Assembly (NCBI RefSeq): GCF_021390935.1
Contig: NZ_JAJPUI010000014.1
Coordinates: 1-64,000, forward strand
DNA: 64,000 nt
Direction of reading: 5' to 3'
Source of the DNA: Streptomyces sp. CC228A
Lineage (GTDB): Bacteria; Actinomycetota; Actinomycetes; Streptomycetales; Streptomycetaceae
Part shown: positions 62,056 to 64,000 of the stretch, one piece after another
Position numbering within the stretch: the stretch's first letter is position 1
How the letters are laid out: each line of letters begins with the position of its first letter
Made by a program: the position numbers and the translations under genes
Notes under the pieces: model-generated
Seen by the model: the letters and a program-made list of their open reading frames with translations, nothing else
The model's database searches: none
Told to the model about the DNA's origin: nothing

Positions 62056-63345
62056 CTACTGGTTGGCGGAGCGGAACCGCGGGAAGGCGCTGCGGCCGGC
62101 GTACACCGCGGCGTCGTCGAGGATCTCCTCGATGCGCAGCAGCTGGTTGTACTTGGCGACGCGCTCGGAGCGGGCCGGGGCGCCGGTCTTGATCTGGCCG
62201 CAGTTGGTGGCGACGGCGAGGTCGGCGATGGTGACGTCCTCGGTCTCGCCGGAGCGGTGGGACATCATGCACTTGAAGCCGTTGCGCTGGGCCAGCTCGA
62301 CGGCGTCCAGGGTCTCGGTGAGCGAGCCGATCTGGTTCACCTTGACGAGCAGGGCGTTGGCGGCGCTCTCCTCGATGCCGCGGGCCAGGCGCTCCGGGTT
62401 GGTGACGAACAGGTCGTCACCGACGAGCTGGACCCGGGAGCCGAGCTTCTCGGTGATGGTCTTCCAGCCGTCCCAGTCGTCCTCGAACAGCGGGTCCTCG
62501 ATGGAGACCAGCGGGTACGCCTCGACGAGCTCGGCGTAGTAGTCGGTCATCTCGGCGGCCGTGCGGGACTTGCCCTCGAACGCGTAGGCGCCGTCCTTGT
62601 AGAACTCGGACGCGGCGACGTCGAGCGCCAGGGCGATGTCCTTGCCCGGGGTGTAGCCGGCCTGCTTGATGGCCTCCACGATGAGGTCGAGCGCGGCGCG
62701 GTTGGAGTCCAGGTTCGGGGCGAAGCCGCCCTCGTCGCCGAGGCCGGTGGACAGGCCCTTGTCCTTCAGGACCTTCTTGAGGGTGTGGTAGACCTCGGTG
62801 CCCCAGCGCAGGGCCTCGGAGAAGGACTCCGCGCCGATCGGGGCGATCATGAACTCCTGGATGTCCACGTTGGAGTCGGCGTGCGAGCCGCCGTTCAGGA
62901 TGTTCATCATGGGCACCGGCAGCAGGTGCGCGTTCGGGCCGCCGAGGTAGCGGAAGAGCGGCAGGTCGGACGCCTCGGCGGCGGCGTGGGCCACGGCGAG
63001 GGAGACGCCGAGGATGGCGTTGGCGCCGAGCGAGGACTTGTCCGGGGTGGCGTCCAGGTCGAACATCGCCTGGTCGATCAGCCGCTGCTCGGTGGCGTCG
63101 TAGCCGACGAGCTCCGGGCCGATCTGCTCGATGACGGCGAGCACGGCCTTCTCGACACCCTTGCCGAGGTAGCGGTCCTTGTCACCGTCGCGGAGCTCGA
63201 GGGCCTCGAACGCTCCGGTGGAGGCACCGGACGGCACGGCAGCACGGCCGGTGCTGCCGTCGTCGAGGCCGACCTCGACCTCGACCGTGGGATTGCCTCG
63301 GGAGTCCAGGATTTCCCGGGCTACGACGACGTCGATGGACGGCAC
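62056..63345 (-). CDS. eno: enolase (phosphopyruvate hydratase)
   Basis: A 429-residue glycolytic enzyme converting 2-phosphoglycerate to phosphoenolpyruvate. Family motifs are all present: AREILDSRGNPTVEVEVGL, AAVPSGASTGAFEALELRDG, MMNILNGGSHADSNVDIQEF, GLGDEGGFAPNLDSNRAAL (catalytic Glu), SIEDPLFEDDWDGWK and QLVGDDLFVTNPERL (Mg ligands), LVKVNQIGSLTETLDAVE (catalytic Lys) and CMMSHRSGETEDVTIADLA. I use GTG 63,345 because AAGGAG is 6 bases upstream; the ATG at 63,351 directly abuts that site and cannot use it. Confidence 0.98.
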   Translation of the reverse strand: MPSIDVVVAREILDSRGNPTVEVEVGLDDGSTGRAAVPSGASTGAFEALELRDGDKDRYLGKGVEKAVLAVIEQIGPELVGYDATEQRLIDQAMFDLDATPDKSSLGANAILGVSLAVAHAAAEASDLPLFRYLGGPNAHLLPVPMMNILNGGSHADSNVDIQEFMIAPIGAESFSEALRWGTEVYHTLKKVLKDKGLSTGLGDEGGFAPNLDSNRAALDLIVEAIKQAGYTPGKDIALALDVAASEFYKDGAYAFEGKSRTAAEMTDYYAELVEAYPLVSIEDPLFEDDWDGWKTITEKLGSRVQLVGDDLFVTNPERLARGIEESAANALLVKVNQIGSLTETLDAVELAQRNGFKCMMSHRSGETEDVTIADLAVATNCGQIKTGAPARSERVAKYNQLLRIEEILDDAAVYAGRSAFPRFRSANQ

Positions 63346-63582
63346 GAGCATCTCCTTCTGGGATGTGACGCGTGGAGTGCAGGATCTTTGGCCTTGCGGC
63401 AAGAGCCTAACCGGCGGGGCCGCCGCGCCCGGCGACTGCCCGCCCCCTGGGACGAAAAAGGACACAAAGACCGGTGGTTCCGGACGAATGGACACCATTC
63501 CTACCAGCGGGTAACCCCGATGAGCAGGGCTTTTCTCATCCGTCCTGGCCCGTTTTCTGATGGTTTGCCATGGACGGAAGGA

Positions 63583-63628
63583 GGCCCCGGCCCGACGCGC
63601 ACGGGGGAGGGCGCGTCGGGCCGGGGCC
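63583..63628 (-). terminator. terminator after the LysM gene
   Basis: Perfect 18-bp stem (63,583-63,600 and 63,611-63,628) with a 10-base loop, 17 bases past the LysM stop. Confidence 0.92.
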
Positions 63629-63644
63629 GGTCCGGTGCGGCCGG

Positions 63645-64000
63645 TCAGCTCAGGTGGAGCTGCTGGCCCGGGTAGATGAGGTCGGCGTCCTCGACGATGT
63701 CCTCGTTGAGCTCGAAGAGCTTCTTCCAGCCGCCCTTCACGCCCTGCTTCTCGGCGATGGTGCCGAGGGTGTCGCCGGCCACGACGGTGTACTCGCCGTC
63801 GCCCTTCTTGACCGCCTTCGGCTTGGCCGGGGCGGTGGACGGGGCGGACGAGCGGGTCTCGGCGCGCGAGGCGCGGTCCTCGGACTGCGCGGCCTTCGGC
63901 TGCGCCTTCGGCGCGGCCTGGGCCTTGGGCTGCGCCTTCGGCTTGGGCTGGGCCTTCGGCGCGGCCTGGGCGGCACCGCCGCCGTACGCGGCGTTGGACA
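63645..64000 (-). CDS. LysM-domain secreted protein, C-terminal part (Rpf/transglycosylase type)
   Basis: About 118 C-terminal residues; the start is beyond the window. An Ala/Lys/Pro repeat linker (AQPKPKAQPKAQAAPKAQPK) precedes one LysM peptidoglycan-binding domain: GEYTVVAGDTLGTIAEKQGV, GWKKLFELNEDIVEDADL and IYPGQQLHLS at the very end. In Streptomyces a resuscitation-promoting-factor gene with this C-terminal LysM lies next to enolase, so a lysozyme-like Rpf domain is expected upstream; that is recalled, not seen. Confidence 0.85.
   Translation of the reverse strand, partial: SNAAYGGGAAQAAPKAQPKPKAQPKAQAAPKAQPKAAQSEDRASRAETRSSAPSTAPAKPKAVKKGDGEYTVVAGDTLGTIAEKQGVKGGWKKLFELNEDIVEDADLIYPGQQLHLS

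Noticed and set aside
1..64000. Secondary-metabolite gene cluster
   Set aside because: No PKS, NRPS, terpene synthase, RiPP precursor or other core enzyme was seen. The methyltransferase, oxygenase and exporter are scattered without a core.

Overview
The window is chromosomal DNA from a high-GC actinomycete, almost certainly a Streptomyces. By eye the GC content is well above 70%, codon third positions are nearly all G or C, and GGAGG ribosome sites and GTGA/ATGA stop-start overlaps are common. A bldA-type tRNA-Leu(UAA) gene is present. From memory (no search run), the order sigma/anti-sigma set, hut operon, cystathionine beta-synthase, thiolase, bldA, ABC transporter, cyclopropane synthase, ndh, ppx, DUF501, divIC, eno and an Rpf/LysM gene resembles the S. 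coelicolor region around SCO3066-SCO3097.

Layout. 1-11,040: a cell-surface polysaccharide locus, with an O-antigen-polymerase-like membrane protein (runs off the left edge), WcaF-type acetyltransferase, glycosyltransferase, lipoprotein, large secreted LamG/FN3 protein, the GDP-mannose to GDP-fucose pair gmd/fcl, and an initiating sugar-phosphate transferase. 11,278-13,596: a SigB-type partner-switching module. 13,985-19,900: a methyltransferase, a secreted BNR-repeat protein, two tiny membrane proteins and an MpaB-like oxygenase. 19,900-27,000: a probable light/UV-response group, with fasciclin protein, MerR regulator with a B12-type domain, zinc-finger anti-sigma, ECF sigma, photolyase, DUF3140/DUF2945 pair and a putative pyrimidine-dimer glycosylase-like protein. 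27,234-30,198: MarR regulator and MMPL exporter.

30,491-36,124: histidine/urocanate catabolism (hutU, an M20 amidohydrolase, hutF, hutI, all overlapping or close), with a divergent PLP decarboxylase. 38,000-41,652: a compact roadblock/LC7 plus DUF4388-like operon, a membrane protein and an RpiR regulator. 42,414-47,755: cbs, an SGNH hydrolase, a thiolase and a conserved unknown. 47,826-48,931: an intact IS630-type element with TA target duplication. 49,396-57,256: small conserved genes, a Bax-inhibitor-1 family protein, bldA, a MacB-like ABC exporter and a cyclopropane-fatty-acid synthase. 58,071-64,000: ndh with a Rex-like operator, ppx/gppA, DUF501, a DivIC-like septum protein, enolase and the C-terminus of a LysM protein.

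Two window-wide patterns matter for any user. At least eight reading frames are broken in a way that one missing base would repair, usually in or near a G/C run, which looks more like systematic under-calling in the assembly than decay. Many intergenic gaps also carry private minisatellite arrays (unit lengths 7, 10, 15, 20, 24, 25, 30 and 37 bp) with no obvious gene content.
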